From Candidatus Eisenbacteria bacterium (GTDB lineage Bacteria > Eisenbacteria > RBG-16-71-46): a DNA stretch of 64,000 bases. The stretch covers positions 1 through 64,000 of the forward strand of contig DASTBI010000269.1 in assembly GCA_035712145.1 (NCBI GenBank), written 5' to 3'. Made by a program: the position numbers and the translations under genes. A model generated the notes under the pieces. It had not been told where the DNA came from. It saw only the letters and a list, made by a program, of their open reading frames with translations, and did not search any database. Below are positions 53,427 through 64,000 of this stretch, piece by piece. Numbering within the stretch: position 1 is the stretch's first letter; the number at the start of each line of letters is the position of its first letter.

Positions 53427-54283
53427 GCGTCGTCATCGCGGCAGCGCTGCTCTCCTCGCTTGCTCTCCCCTTTCCGGCGGCCGCCGCCAGTCTGCCGCCG
53501 CGGCTCGCCGGAGCCCTGGAGCTGCACGATCCCCTGGCGCTCGCCGACACCACGCTGCCACGGCTGGCTGCGCTCGATTCGGCGCAGCGCGCGAGCCTCG
53601 GACGCGCGCTCGCGGACTGGCCCGTGGATTGGCGTGTCGCGGCCTTCGCGTTCCTGCAGGTCGGCACGCCGTACCAATTGGGACCGCTCGGGGAGGGGCA
53701 GCCGCCCGACGCCGACCCGGTGCTCACGTTCGAGACCACCGATTGCGCCGTGCTCAACCTGGTCTCGGCGGCGCTCGCGCACGCGCTCGAGTCCGGCGGA
53801 GAGCATCGCGCGATGGCGCGCGCCGGCTACCGCGGCGGACGGATCACCTATGCCGACCGCTTCCACTTCACCACCGACCGCCTCGATGCTTCGCCCTATT
53901 ACCGCGACATCACGCGCCGGGTCGCGGGCGCCTCCTGCTTGAGCCGGCAGGTCGTCCTCAACCGGCGGGCCGATGGCGGACGCTGGATCGACATCGCCTG
54001 GTCGCGGCCGCGAACGGTGCGGTTCGTTCCGCGAGACTCGAGCGCGCGATTCGCGCGCTGGCACGCCGAAGGCCGGCTGCCCGACGCGACGGGTGTGGCG
54101 TTCGTGAAGCGCGAAACCCTGGCGGACGGGCTCGACGTGGTCCACGAGTCGCTGCTGTGGAAGGGGCGCACGCTGCTCCACGCCTCGAGCACGACCGGCC
54201 GCGTGGTGACGATCCCGTGGGCCGACTACCTGGCCGGGCCGGGCCGGGGTTTCGATGGATTCGTGCTCTTCGAGTACCGCTAG
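53423..54283 (+). CDS. DUF1460 (NlpC/P60-like amidase) protein
   Basis: A 286-residue exported protein of the DUF1460 family, a papain-like fold related to cell-wall amidases/endopeptidases. A signal peptide (about 1-22) precedes the conserved block FLQVGTPYQLGPLGEG and the cysteine motif FETTDCAVLNLVSAAL, with the catalytic cysteine. A histidine in LLHASSTTGRVVTIPW is the probable general base, as in other family members. The GTG start overlaps the previous stop. Confidence 0.83.
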   Translation: MSVVIAAALLSSLALPFPAAAASLPPRLAGALELHDPLALADTTLPRLAALDSAQRASLGRALADWPVDWRVAAFAFLQVGTPYQLGPLGEGQPPDADPVLTFETTDCAVLNLVSAALAHALESGGEHRAMARAGYRGGRITYADRFHFTTDRLDASPYYRDITRRVAGASCLSRQVVLNRRADGGRWIDIAWSRPRTVRFVPRDSSARFARWHAEGRLPDATGVAFVKRETLADGLDVVHESLLWKGRTLLHASSTTGRVVTIPWADYLAGPGRGFDGFVLFEYR

Positions 54284-54298
54284 AGCGACCACGCAGGT

Positions 54299-54820
54299 CT
54301 AGCGCAGGGGACCACGCTCCAGCCGGGCCTTCACGCCCGCCGCGGTGAGCTGCTCCATCAGCTTGGCCTTGCCCGGGTAGCCGACGATGACGGTCGGCCG
54401 GCTGCTGTCCGCCGAGGCGATCACCAGCGTCGGAAACGCCTCCACCCCATAGCGCTCCTGGAGCATGGCGACGTCCGGCGCATTGCGGCCGGTTTCCCGC
54501 TGCGTGTCGACCAGTCGCACCGGCACGAAGAGCGCGTTGATCGTCTCCGCCGATTGCCGGTCGGCGAACACCTCGCGCTGCATCAGGCGACAGGGGCCGC
54601 ACCATTCGGCCGAGAAGTCGTAGAGCACGGGCAGACCGGTGCTGCGCGATCGGGCCAGGCCACTTTCGGCCGTCTGCCACTGGACGAGCTCGACGGCCTC
54701 CACCGGACGCCGGCTCTCCTGGATCCCGGTCACGACGCGAGCGGCCAGCAGCACCAAGGCGGCGAGCAGCAGCCAGCGCGGCAGATGGCGCGTGGCTCCG
54801 CGGGCTTCAGCCGGAGGCAT
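54299..54820 (-). CDS. Membrane-anchored thioredoxin-like protein
   Basis: A 173-residue protein with an N-terminal transmembrane helix (about 15-32, WLLLAALVLLAARVVTG) and a thioredoxin domain with active site AEWCGPCR, the cis-proline loop VEAFPTLVI and a C-terminal helix. It faces the periplasm and could reduce or isomerise disulfides, or act in cytochrome maturation. Its start overlaps the end of the ABC permease gene by 14 bases, placing it in that operon. Confidence 0.88.
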   Translation of the reverse strand: MPPAEARGATRHLPRWLLLAALVLLAARVVTGIQESRRPVEAVELVQWQTAESGLARSRSTGLPVLYDFSAEWCGPCRLMQREVFADRQSAETINALFVPVRLVDTQRETGRNAPDVAMLQERYGVEAFPTLVIASADSSRPTVIVGYPGKAKLMEQLTAAGVKARLERGPLR

Positions 54821-55514
54821 AGGACAGCTCCTTCCGGTTCAGGATCAGGATGGCCAGCAGCAGACACAGGGTCAGATTCGAGGCGTACGTGGCGATGGCG
54901 AACCACGACGGCGAGCCGGCGACGAGCTGGGCGATCTCGAGCCGCGGCGAGACGAGCGTGCCGATCTCGTGTCCGATCCAGGTGATGACGCTCGACTGAC
55001 GCAGCTGCCCGATCATGCTCACGACGCCTCCGGAGATGGTGAGGAGCGCGTAGATCGCCAGATCGCCGACGCCGCCGATCAAGCTCGAGAGCAGCGCCAT
55101 CGTCGCGGCGACGCCGAAGATCTGCAGCTCGCGTCCCAGGGCGAACTGCAGCACCACGTCCGCCGAGGGCGCCGCGCCGCGCGCCGCGGCCAACGCCACG
55201 TAGAGCCCGATCTGCAGCAGGCTCGCCAGCGACGCGCCGAGCGAGACCGCGAGCCAGCGGCTCAGCACGTATTCCGAACGCCGCACCGGGCGCGCGAAGA
55301 TCAGCTGGAGCACGCCGCTCGAGACGTCCTGGCCGATCATGCCGACGGCGAGCACCATCGCAAGCGGGATCGCGTCGCCGAGCTGTGCCAAGCCGAGCCC
55401 CCGGATCGCCGAGATCAGGGCCGGCGGCACCAGCACCATGAGGGCGAGGATCACGACGCGGATCGGGCTGGCGAGACGCTGCCGCCAGAATGCGAAGAGC
55501 AGGGTGGCGTTCAT
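54807..55514 (-). CDS. ABC transporter permease
   Basis: A 235-residue membrane protein with six predicted helices (for example ILALMVLVPPALISAI, LAMVLAVGMIGQDV, LLSSLIGGVGDLAIYALLTISGG and YASNLTLCLLLAILILN). The segment GVLQLIFARPVRRSEYVLSRWLA is typical of ABC-2 type permeases encoded with one ATPase. The ATG overlaps the ATPase stop by 4 bases (ATGA). Substrate unknown. Confidence 0.87.
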   Translation of the reverse strand: MNATLLFAFWRQRLASPIRVVILALMVLVPPALISAIRGLGLAQLGDAIPLAMVLAVGMIGQDVSSGVLQLIFARPVRRSEYVLSRWLAVSLGASLASLLQIGLYVALAAARGAAPSADVVLQFALGRELQIFGVAATMALLSSLIGGVGDLAIYALLTISGGVVSMIGQLRQSSVITWIGHEIGTLVSPRLEIAQLVAGSPSWFAIATYASNLTLCLLLAILILNRKELSYASG

Positions 55515-56461
55515 GGCTTCGCCTGCGTTGCGGGAGATTCGAGGAACAGGCGCTCGAGCCGGCTCTCCTCGGGCGCGGCCTCGACCACCGGGACTCCCGC
55601 GCCGACCAGCGCCGCGAGCAGTCGCGAAGCACCTTCGTCGTCGGCCACCGCGAAGCGCGCCTGGGCAACGGCGAAGTCGGCGAGCTCCGCTCCCGCTCCG
55701 CGCGCCAGCGCCTGCAGCGGCGCCTCGCCCATGCGCTCGAGGGCGCCCGGCAGCGTTCGCACCCGCAGCACGCGCGCCAGCGTCGCTCCGGCGGCCAGCG
55801 TCTCGATCGCCTCGACGCGGCCTCCGCTGACGAAGGCGACGCGGTCGCACACGCGCTCCACCTGCTCGAGCTGATGCGAATTGAGCACGACCGTGACGCC
55901 GCGCCCCTTCACCTCATTGAGCAGCCGCCGAAACAGCACCACGCCGGCCGGATCCACGCCCGATGCCGGCTCGTCGAGGAAGACGTAGCGCGGCTCACCG
56001 AGCAGCGCCTGGGCGAGACCGAGCCGCTGCAGCATGCCGCGCGAATAGCGATGGATCGCGCGATTCGCCGCCTCGGCGCCCAGTCCGACCTTCTCGAGCG
56101 CCGAGTCGACCTCGTGCGCGCGCGCCGTCTGCGGCAGTCGGGCCAGCGCATGGTGGTACGAAAGGAACGCGCGGCCGCTCATCCAGCGATCGAGCACCAG
56201 GCGCTCCGGCAGATAACCGGTCACTCGGCGCACCTCGAGATCGTCGGCTGCCTTGCCGTCGATCGTCACGGTGCCGGAGTCGGGCCTGAGAAAGCCGAGC
56301 AGGCAGCCGAGGAAGGTGGTCTTGCCCGCGCCGTTCGGGCCGATGATGCCGAAGATCTCGCCGGTGCGGATCTCGAGCGTCACGCCGTTCAACGCGCGAA
56401 CGGCTTCGACCGAGAGCAGTCGGCGGTAGCTCTTGCTGAGCGCCTCGACGCGAATGCTCAC
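55511..56461 (-). CDS. ABC transporter ATP-binding protein
   Basis: A 316-residue ATPase of the ABC-2 exporter type. Walker A GPNGAGKTTF (near 40), Q-loop region VTGYLPERLVLDRWM, signature YSRGMLQRLGLAQAL, Walker B YVFLDEPASGVDP and the H-loop LNSHQLEQVE are all present. The extra C-terminal domain (about 225-316) is common in this subgroup. It pairs with the permease that overlaps its stop. The signature reads YSRGM rather than LSGGQ, a frequent variant. Confidence 0.93.
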   Translation of the reverse strand: MSIRVEALSKSYRRLLSVEAVRALNGVTLEIRTGEIFGIIGPNGAGKTTFLGCLLGFLRPDSGTVTIDGKAADDLEVRRVTGYLPERLVLDRWMSGRAFLSYHHALARLPQTARAHEVDSALEKVGLGAEAANRAIHRYSRGMLQRLGLAQALLGEPRYVFLDEPASGVDPAGVVLFRRLLNEVKGRGVTVVLNSHQLEQVERVCDRVAFVSGGRVEAIETLAAGATLARVLRVRTLPGALERMGEAPLQALARGAGAELADFAVAQARFAVADDEGASRLLAALVGAGVPVVEAAPEESRLERLFLESPATQAKP

Positions 56462-56462
56462 G

Positions 56463-57734
56463 CTATCCCACTTTTTCGGTCATCACCGGAGCCGTGAGCC
56501 GCTCGGCGGCTTCGCGCGCCGCCAGCACCTTGAGGCGGTACGACACCCAGAGCGCGCCGCCGAGAAGGACCGCGGCGCACATCGTGTTCGCCCACGGCGC
56601 TCCGAAGCTCTGGGCGATGCCCCCGGCCATGAGCGCGCCGACGGGTGCTGTGCCGATGAACATGAAGGTGTAGAAGCTCATCACCCTTCCTCGAAAGCGG
56701 TCCTCGGTCGTGAGCTGCAGCAGCATGTTGGTGCTGGCCACGTACAAAATGAGTCCGAAGCCGGCCGCGAAGCCCATCAGCAGCGTGAGGGGCAGCCACC
56801 GCGACCACGCGAACACGCCCATGCCGACTCCGGCTACGGAGAGACCGGTCAGCAGGTTGCGGCGCAGCGCCCAGCGATCCTGGGGTCGGGTGAGCCACAG
56901 CGCCGAGAGCAGCGAGCCGAGGCCGAACGAGGCGACCATGAGCCCGTACGCGCGCGGTCCCGCGTGCAGGATCTGCCGCGCGAAGACCGGCAGCAGCGTC
57001 ATGTACTGGAAGCCGAGCCCGGAGGTGACGCCGAGCAGGAGCAACAGGTTGCGGATCGGGGCGACACTCAGGACGTAGTGGATGCCTTCGCTCACGGGGC
57101 GCGCGGGTCCCTTCAGGGGTTGCGCGCCCGGCGCCTTGTCCATGCGGAGCAACATCACCAGCACCACCACGTAGGAGAGCGCGTTCACGAAGAAGCACGT
57201 GGTCTCTCCCGCCGCGGCGAGCAGGACGCCGGCGAGCGCGGGGCCGACCACACGCGCCGCGTTGAAGGCGGCGGAGTTGAGCGCAATCGCGTTCGACAGA
57301 TCCTCTTTTCCCACCATCTCGACCAGGTAGGACTGGCGAGCGGGAAGGTCGAAGGCGCTGATGGCGCCGAACACTCCCGCCAGCGCGAGCAGCATCACTG
57401 GATGGATGAGGTGGGTGGCGGCGAGGATCGCCAGGGCGAGCGCCTGGAGCATGGCCAGCGACTGGGTGAGCAGGATCAGCCGGCGCTTGTCGAACCGATC
57501 CACCACCACGCCCGCCCAGACCGACAGGGCCGAGACCGGAATGAATTGCGAGAAGCCGAGCAGTCCGAGCATGAGCGGCGAATCGGTGAGGCGATGCATC
57601 AGCCATCCCTGACCGACGCTCTGCATCCAGGTGCCGATCAGGGAGACGAGCTGTCCGCTCCAGAAGAGCCGGAAGTTGCGGTGACGAAGCGAGCGAAACC
57701 GGTTTCCGACTTCCTCGTGAAGCGCGCTGGACAT
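56463..57734 (-). CDS. MFS transporter (EntS/MFS_3-like)
   Basis: A 423-residue transporter with about 12 helices. It begins with the typical segment NFRLFWSGQLVSLIGTWMQSVGQGWLMHRLTDSP and the motif A-like loop WAGVVVDRFDKRRL. The other half contains MGFAAGFGLILYVASTNMLLQL, resembling the EntS/macrolide exporter group. It lies one base upstream of the ABC ATPase gene in the same direction. Substrate cannot be inferred. Confidence 0.9.
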   Translation of the reverse strand: MSSALHEEVGNRFRSLRHRNFRLFWSGQLVSLIGTWMQSVGQGWLMHRLTDSPLMLGLLGFSQFIPVSALSVWAGVVVDRFDKRRLILLTQSLAMLQALALAILAATHLIHPVMLLALAGVFGAISAFDLPARQSYLVEMVGKEDLSNAIALNSAAFNAARVVGPALAGVLLAAAGETTCFFVNALSYVVVLVMLLRMDKAPGAQPLKGPARPVSEGIHYVLSVAPIRNLLLLLGVTSGLGFQYMTLLPVFARQILHAGPRAYGLMVASFGLGSLLSALWLTRPQDRWALRRNLLTGLSVAGVGMGVFAWSRWLPLTLLMGFAAGFGLILYVASTNMLLQLTTEDRFRGRVMSFYTFMFIGTAPVGALMAGGIAQSFGAPWANTMCAAVLLGGALWVSYRLKVLAAREAAERLTAPVMTEKVG

Positions 57735-57785
57735 GCGGCGCGCACGCTATCATGCGGTCGAGCCCGACCCAAGGATGGGCCGCGC

Positions 57786-58715
57786 TCAGCACTTCGCCTC
57801 GAGCCCCGCGAGCCAGGCCAGCGCGCGCTCGGCGAGGAACTCGGGGGCCGAAAGCGGGTGGAGGTGAGCGGCCTGCGGTGACACCACGCGCTCGGCTCGC
57901 GGCAGGAGCGACGCCACCTCGGCTTCGGCGGCTCGCGCCCACGCGGTCTCGTGCTCGCCCACCACGAGCAGCGTGGGAGCGGTGATGCGCTGCAGCATCG
58001 CGCGCAGGTCGTGCGCGAACGCCAGCCGGACGCACTGCCGCGCCACCCCGATCGGCATGTGCCGGATGCCGTGACCCACCAGATCGAGGACCGCGCCCTG
58101 GCACGCGGCGTCGAACACCCATGCGCGGCGGCGCGCATAACTCATCGCCAGGCGCCGGGCCCACGGCTCCGGAAGCCATCGCAGGGTCGCGAGCACGAAA
58201 GGCTGCTCCACCCAGCGCTTCCACGAATGGATGCCGGGCGCGCGGGTGCGCGCGAAGGGGCTCGAGAGCACCAGCGCCGACACGCGCTCCGGCCGCCGTG
58301 TCGCCCATCGCATGGCCAGCGCCGAACCCAGGGAGTGGCCGAAGACGACCGAAGCGCCCGGCGCGAAAGCGTCGGCGACCCGTTCGAGGTCGTCCATCAG
58401 CACCTCCCACGACGGCGGGCCGGTGAAGCGCGCGCGCAGGTCGAAGGTCACGACCCGATAACGGCGCGCGAGCGGGCGGGCCAGCGCGAGGAATCCCTCC
58501 TTGAATCCCGGAAGCGGAGGCAGCAGCAGCAGCGTCGGCCCTTCGCCCATCACCACGACCTCGGTGGTCCCATCGCCGAGGTCGAAGCGCTGAGGCGACC
58601 AGCCTTCGAGCCACGCCGCGGGCATCCTCGCGCGCCAGCCCTCGGGGAAACGCGCGCCCACGTGTGGCGAGGCCTGCGGTGCGCTCCGCTCGCCGTGTGG
58701 AGAGGTGGATGCCAT
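57786..58715 (-). CDS. Alpha/beta hydrolase
   Basis: A 309-residue hydrolase. The nucleophile elbow GHSLGSA lies at about residue 125, the oxyanion region is LLLLPPLPGF, and the catalytic histidine is likely in SPQAAHLHPLSAPEF; the acid is probably the Asp/Glu after TLLVVGEHE. It resembles esterases or peptidase-like hydrolases of the family, without a specific substrate signature. I start at the ATG at 58715, since the upstream frame crosses the divergent gene. Confidence 0.85.
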   Translation of the reverse strand: MASTSPHGERSAPQASPHVGARFPEGWRARMPAAWLEGWSPQRFDLGDGTTEVVVMGEGPTLLLLPPLPGFKEGFLALARPLARRYRVVTFDLRARFTGPPSWEVLMDDLERVADAFAPGASVVFGHSLGSALAMRWATRRPERVSALVLSSPFARTRAPGIHSWKRWVEQPFVLATLRWLPEPWARRLAMSYARRRAWVFDAACQGAVLDLVGHGIRHMPIGVARQCVRLAFAHDLRAMLQRITAPTLLVVGEHETAWARAAEAEVASLLPRAERVVSPQAAHLHPLSAPEFLAERALAWLAGLEAKC

Positions 58716-58783
58716 GTGCGCGAGGATACCGCTCCGAGGCGGCGCGCGTGCTTCACATGCCGCCCACTTGCTAAGCTCGCATC

Positions 58784-60127
<1,344 letters not shown>

Positions 60128-60150
60128 TCTCCTCGGCTCCGGAGGAGCCC

Positions 60151-60333
60151 ATGTGCCCGTTCTGCAGGGAACACGACGGCAAGCGCTGTGAGATCCGTGA
60201 ACGACCCGATGGCCATCTGGTCTGCTCGTGCGGCCGTCACTCGTGGCCCAACGCGGCCGCCCTTCAGGAGTCGATTCGCCGCGCCAGCCTGACCATCGTG
60301 AACACGGCGCACATCTGGACTCAGGGGATGTAA
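60151..60333 (+). CDS. Small zinc-ribbon protein
   Basis: A 60-residue protein with CPFC at residues 2-5 and cysteines in CEIRERPDGHLVCSCGRHSWP, which could form a zinc ribbon. GGAGGAGCCC precedes the ATG at 60151. It sits between the glucosidase and Hsp20 genes in the same direction. No known function. Confidence 0.65.
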   Translation: MCPFCREHDGKRCEIRERPDGHLVCSCGRHSWPNAAALQESIRRASLTIVNTAHIWTQGM

Positions 60334-60410
60334 TCCCGGCCACTCGAGCCTGGGGTTTGCCACCTCCACTTCCTGCGCTATCCTCGGAGTTGCCCCACGA
60401 AGGAGTGTTG

Positions 60411-60862
60411 ATGTCCCCCGAACAAAACGATCCGTTCGAACTCGTTCAGCGCGAGGTCGAGCGCCTGTGGCGGGACCTGGTGTATCACCGCCATCCGGGC
60501 GCGCATTTCGCGCAGCTGCCCTGGGCCCCGCCTGCCGATGTCGTGGTGTCCGAAGACTCGGCGCGCGTGATCCTCGAGCTGGCCGGCATTCCTCGAGACG
60601 CCGTCCGCGTGCGTCTCGAAGGACGGATGCTGATCGTCAGCGGGCGCCGTGTTCCTCCCCATGAGCTGCACGGTGCTCACTACCATCGCGCGGAAATCTA
60701 TTTCGGAACGTTCGAGCGCGCCCTCGAGCTGCCCTGGGAGGCCGATCCGAACGGCATCCAGGCTCACTACCGCGACGGCATGCTCGAGATCCGCATTCGC
60801 TCGGCTGCCGGCCGCGTCAAGGACGTGCCGATCCACGAAGGCGCGGACCCGGCGAAGCCGAG

Positions 60863-60866
<4 letters not shown>
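60411..60866 (+). CDS. Small heat-shock protein Hsp20
   Basis: A 151-residue alpha-crystallin family chaperone that holds unfolding proteins. The core shows PADVVVSEDSARVILELAGIPRDAVRVRLEGRML, the conserved strand IVSGRR and the C-terminal segment YRDGMLEIRIRS. GAAGGAG precedes the ATG. It overlaps the lon start by 4 bases, so chaperone and protease are made together. The I-x-I tail motif is not clear. Confidence 0.93.
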
Positions 60867-63420
<2,554 letters not shown>

Positions 63421-63424
<4 letters not shown>

Positions 63425-64000
63425 CCGCGCACGCTCCTCGAGGCCAGACCGGCCACGGCCGCCAGCGCGATCCACGTGGGCTCCGGCAGCTTCGGCCAGC
63501 GACGCATCGCGAACAGCGCCGCGACCAGCAGACCCAGGGTGGGCAGATCGAACACCGCGCGGCGGCCGAGAACGATCACCGCACCGGCGATCGCTCCCGC
63601 GGCGGCCGCGGTCACACCGCTCACGAAGTGCCGCAGGCGCCGGCTCCGTGCGACGCGGGCGAAGTGAGGCGCGGGCAGCACCACCATCAGGTAACACGGG
63701 ACGAACACGGCGAGGGTGGCCACGCCGGCGCCGAGCGGTCCCGCCACCAGGAAGCCAATGAAGGCGACGGTGATCACCACGGGTCCTGGCGTGATCATGC
63801 CGATGGCGATGGCGTCCATGAACTGGCGCTCGTCGAGCCAGTGGAATCCGTCGACGACCCCGCTCCTGAGAAACGGCACGATGGCCAGGCCGCTGCCGAA
63901 CACCAAGGCGCCGGCCTGAAAGAAGTAGAAGGCGATGCGCGCCAGCGTCTCGCCGCTCGCCACGCCACTGGCGCCGGTCACGAGCCAGGACGCGAGCGTG
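63421..64000 (-). CDS. Chromate transporter (ChrA), 5' end beyond the window
   Basis: The C-terminal half of a CHR-family transporter: IAFYFFQAGALVFGSGLAIVPFL, DAIAIGMITPGPVVITVAFIGFLVAGPLGAG and four further helices. In ChrA the two homologous halves each carry such a segment; the open frame continues to the window edge, so the N-terminal half is probably outside. A GTG at 63981 is possible but would give an isolated half-size CHR protein. The stop overlaps the lon stop by 4 bases on the opposite strand. Confidence 0.85.

Overview
This is a high-GC bacterial chromosome segment of about 60 protein genes plus one tRNA, tightly packed, with many 4-base start/stop overlaps (ATGA or GTGA). The organism looks like a didermic, aerobic-capable member of the FCB superphylum, for example Candidatus Eisenbacteria or a relative of Gemmatimonadota. 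The reasons are an LpxH-type lipid A enzyme, several outer-membrane barrel proteins (PorV/PorQ-like, BamA/D15-like), a protease with a FlgD-like/type-IX-style C-terminal domain, DUF4384 and DUF4097 proteins, and an aa3-type oxidase cluster. The phylum call is inference; no rRNA gene is present. No insertion sequence, phage, plasmid or CRISPR array is visible.

Layout. 0-5.5 kb (minus): MsrA with a small STAS-like protein, a membrane-anchored protein, an L,D-transpeptidase lipoprotein, and Rho with a long leader. 5.8-13.1 kb (minus): HDAC-like deacetylase, YbbR protein, NtrC-type regulator and its histidine kinase, MOSC protein, dihydrolipoamide dehydrogenase, zinc-ribbon/TPR protein. 13.2-19.6 kb: an unusual multidomain 5'-nucleotidase, AmiC-type amidase, DegP/HtrA protease, LpxH. 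19.6-23.7 kb (minus): an envelope operon of an FN3 lipoprotein, two proteins sharing a CxxCH/aromatic segment, and a PorV-like barrel. 23.7-24.46 kb is non-coding and rich in inverted repeats. 24.46-27.9 kb (minus): a TPR-GAF-sigma54 activator overlapped by a small secreted-peptide gene. 28-37 kb: Ppx/GppA, RlmN, NtrY/NtrX-like pair, an ECF-like sigma/anti-sigma pair, a D15-like barrel, a DUF4390 protein. 37-40.5 kb (minus): secreted metallopeptidase, bactofilin-like membrane protein, ECF sigma/anti-sigma. 40.6-43.4 kb: enolase, FtsB-like protein, outer-membrane protein, initiator tRNA. 43.4-50.5 kb (minus): cytochrome oxidase operon and heme A synthesis genes. 50.6-52.2 kb: an OsmC-family gene with an in-frame TGA where the catalytic cysteine should be (a likely selenoprotein) and a squalene/phytoene synthase. 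52.1-64 kb: small zinc-ribbon proteins, DUF4097 and DUF1460 proteins, thioredoxin-like protein with an ABC exporter, MFS transporter, hydrolase, GH1 glucosidase, Hsp20, Lon, and a truncated chromate transporter.

How the genes fit together. Much of the window concerns the envelope: peptidoglycan crosslinking and cleavage, lipid A, periplasmic proteolysis, barrel proteins, and two sigma/anti-sigma switches. Respiration is the second theme, with every step from heme A synthesis to oxidase assembly. Regulation relies heavily on sigma54, with three different activators.

The points most worth following are the OsmC selenoprotein with a well-placed SECIS-like hairpin; the non-coding block beside the TPR-sigma54 activator, which carries a -24/-12 promoter, an upstream dyad and a terminator-ended structured RNA; the small exported peptide overlapping that activator; and the double-domain 5'-nucleotidase.
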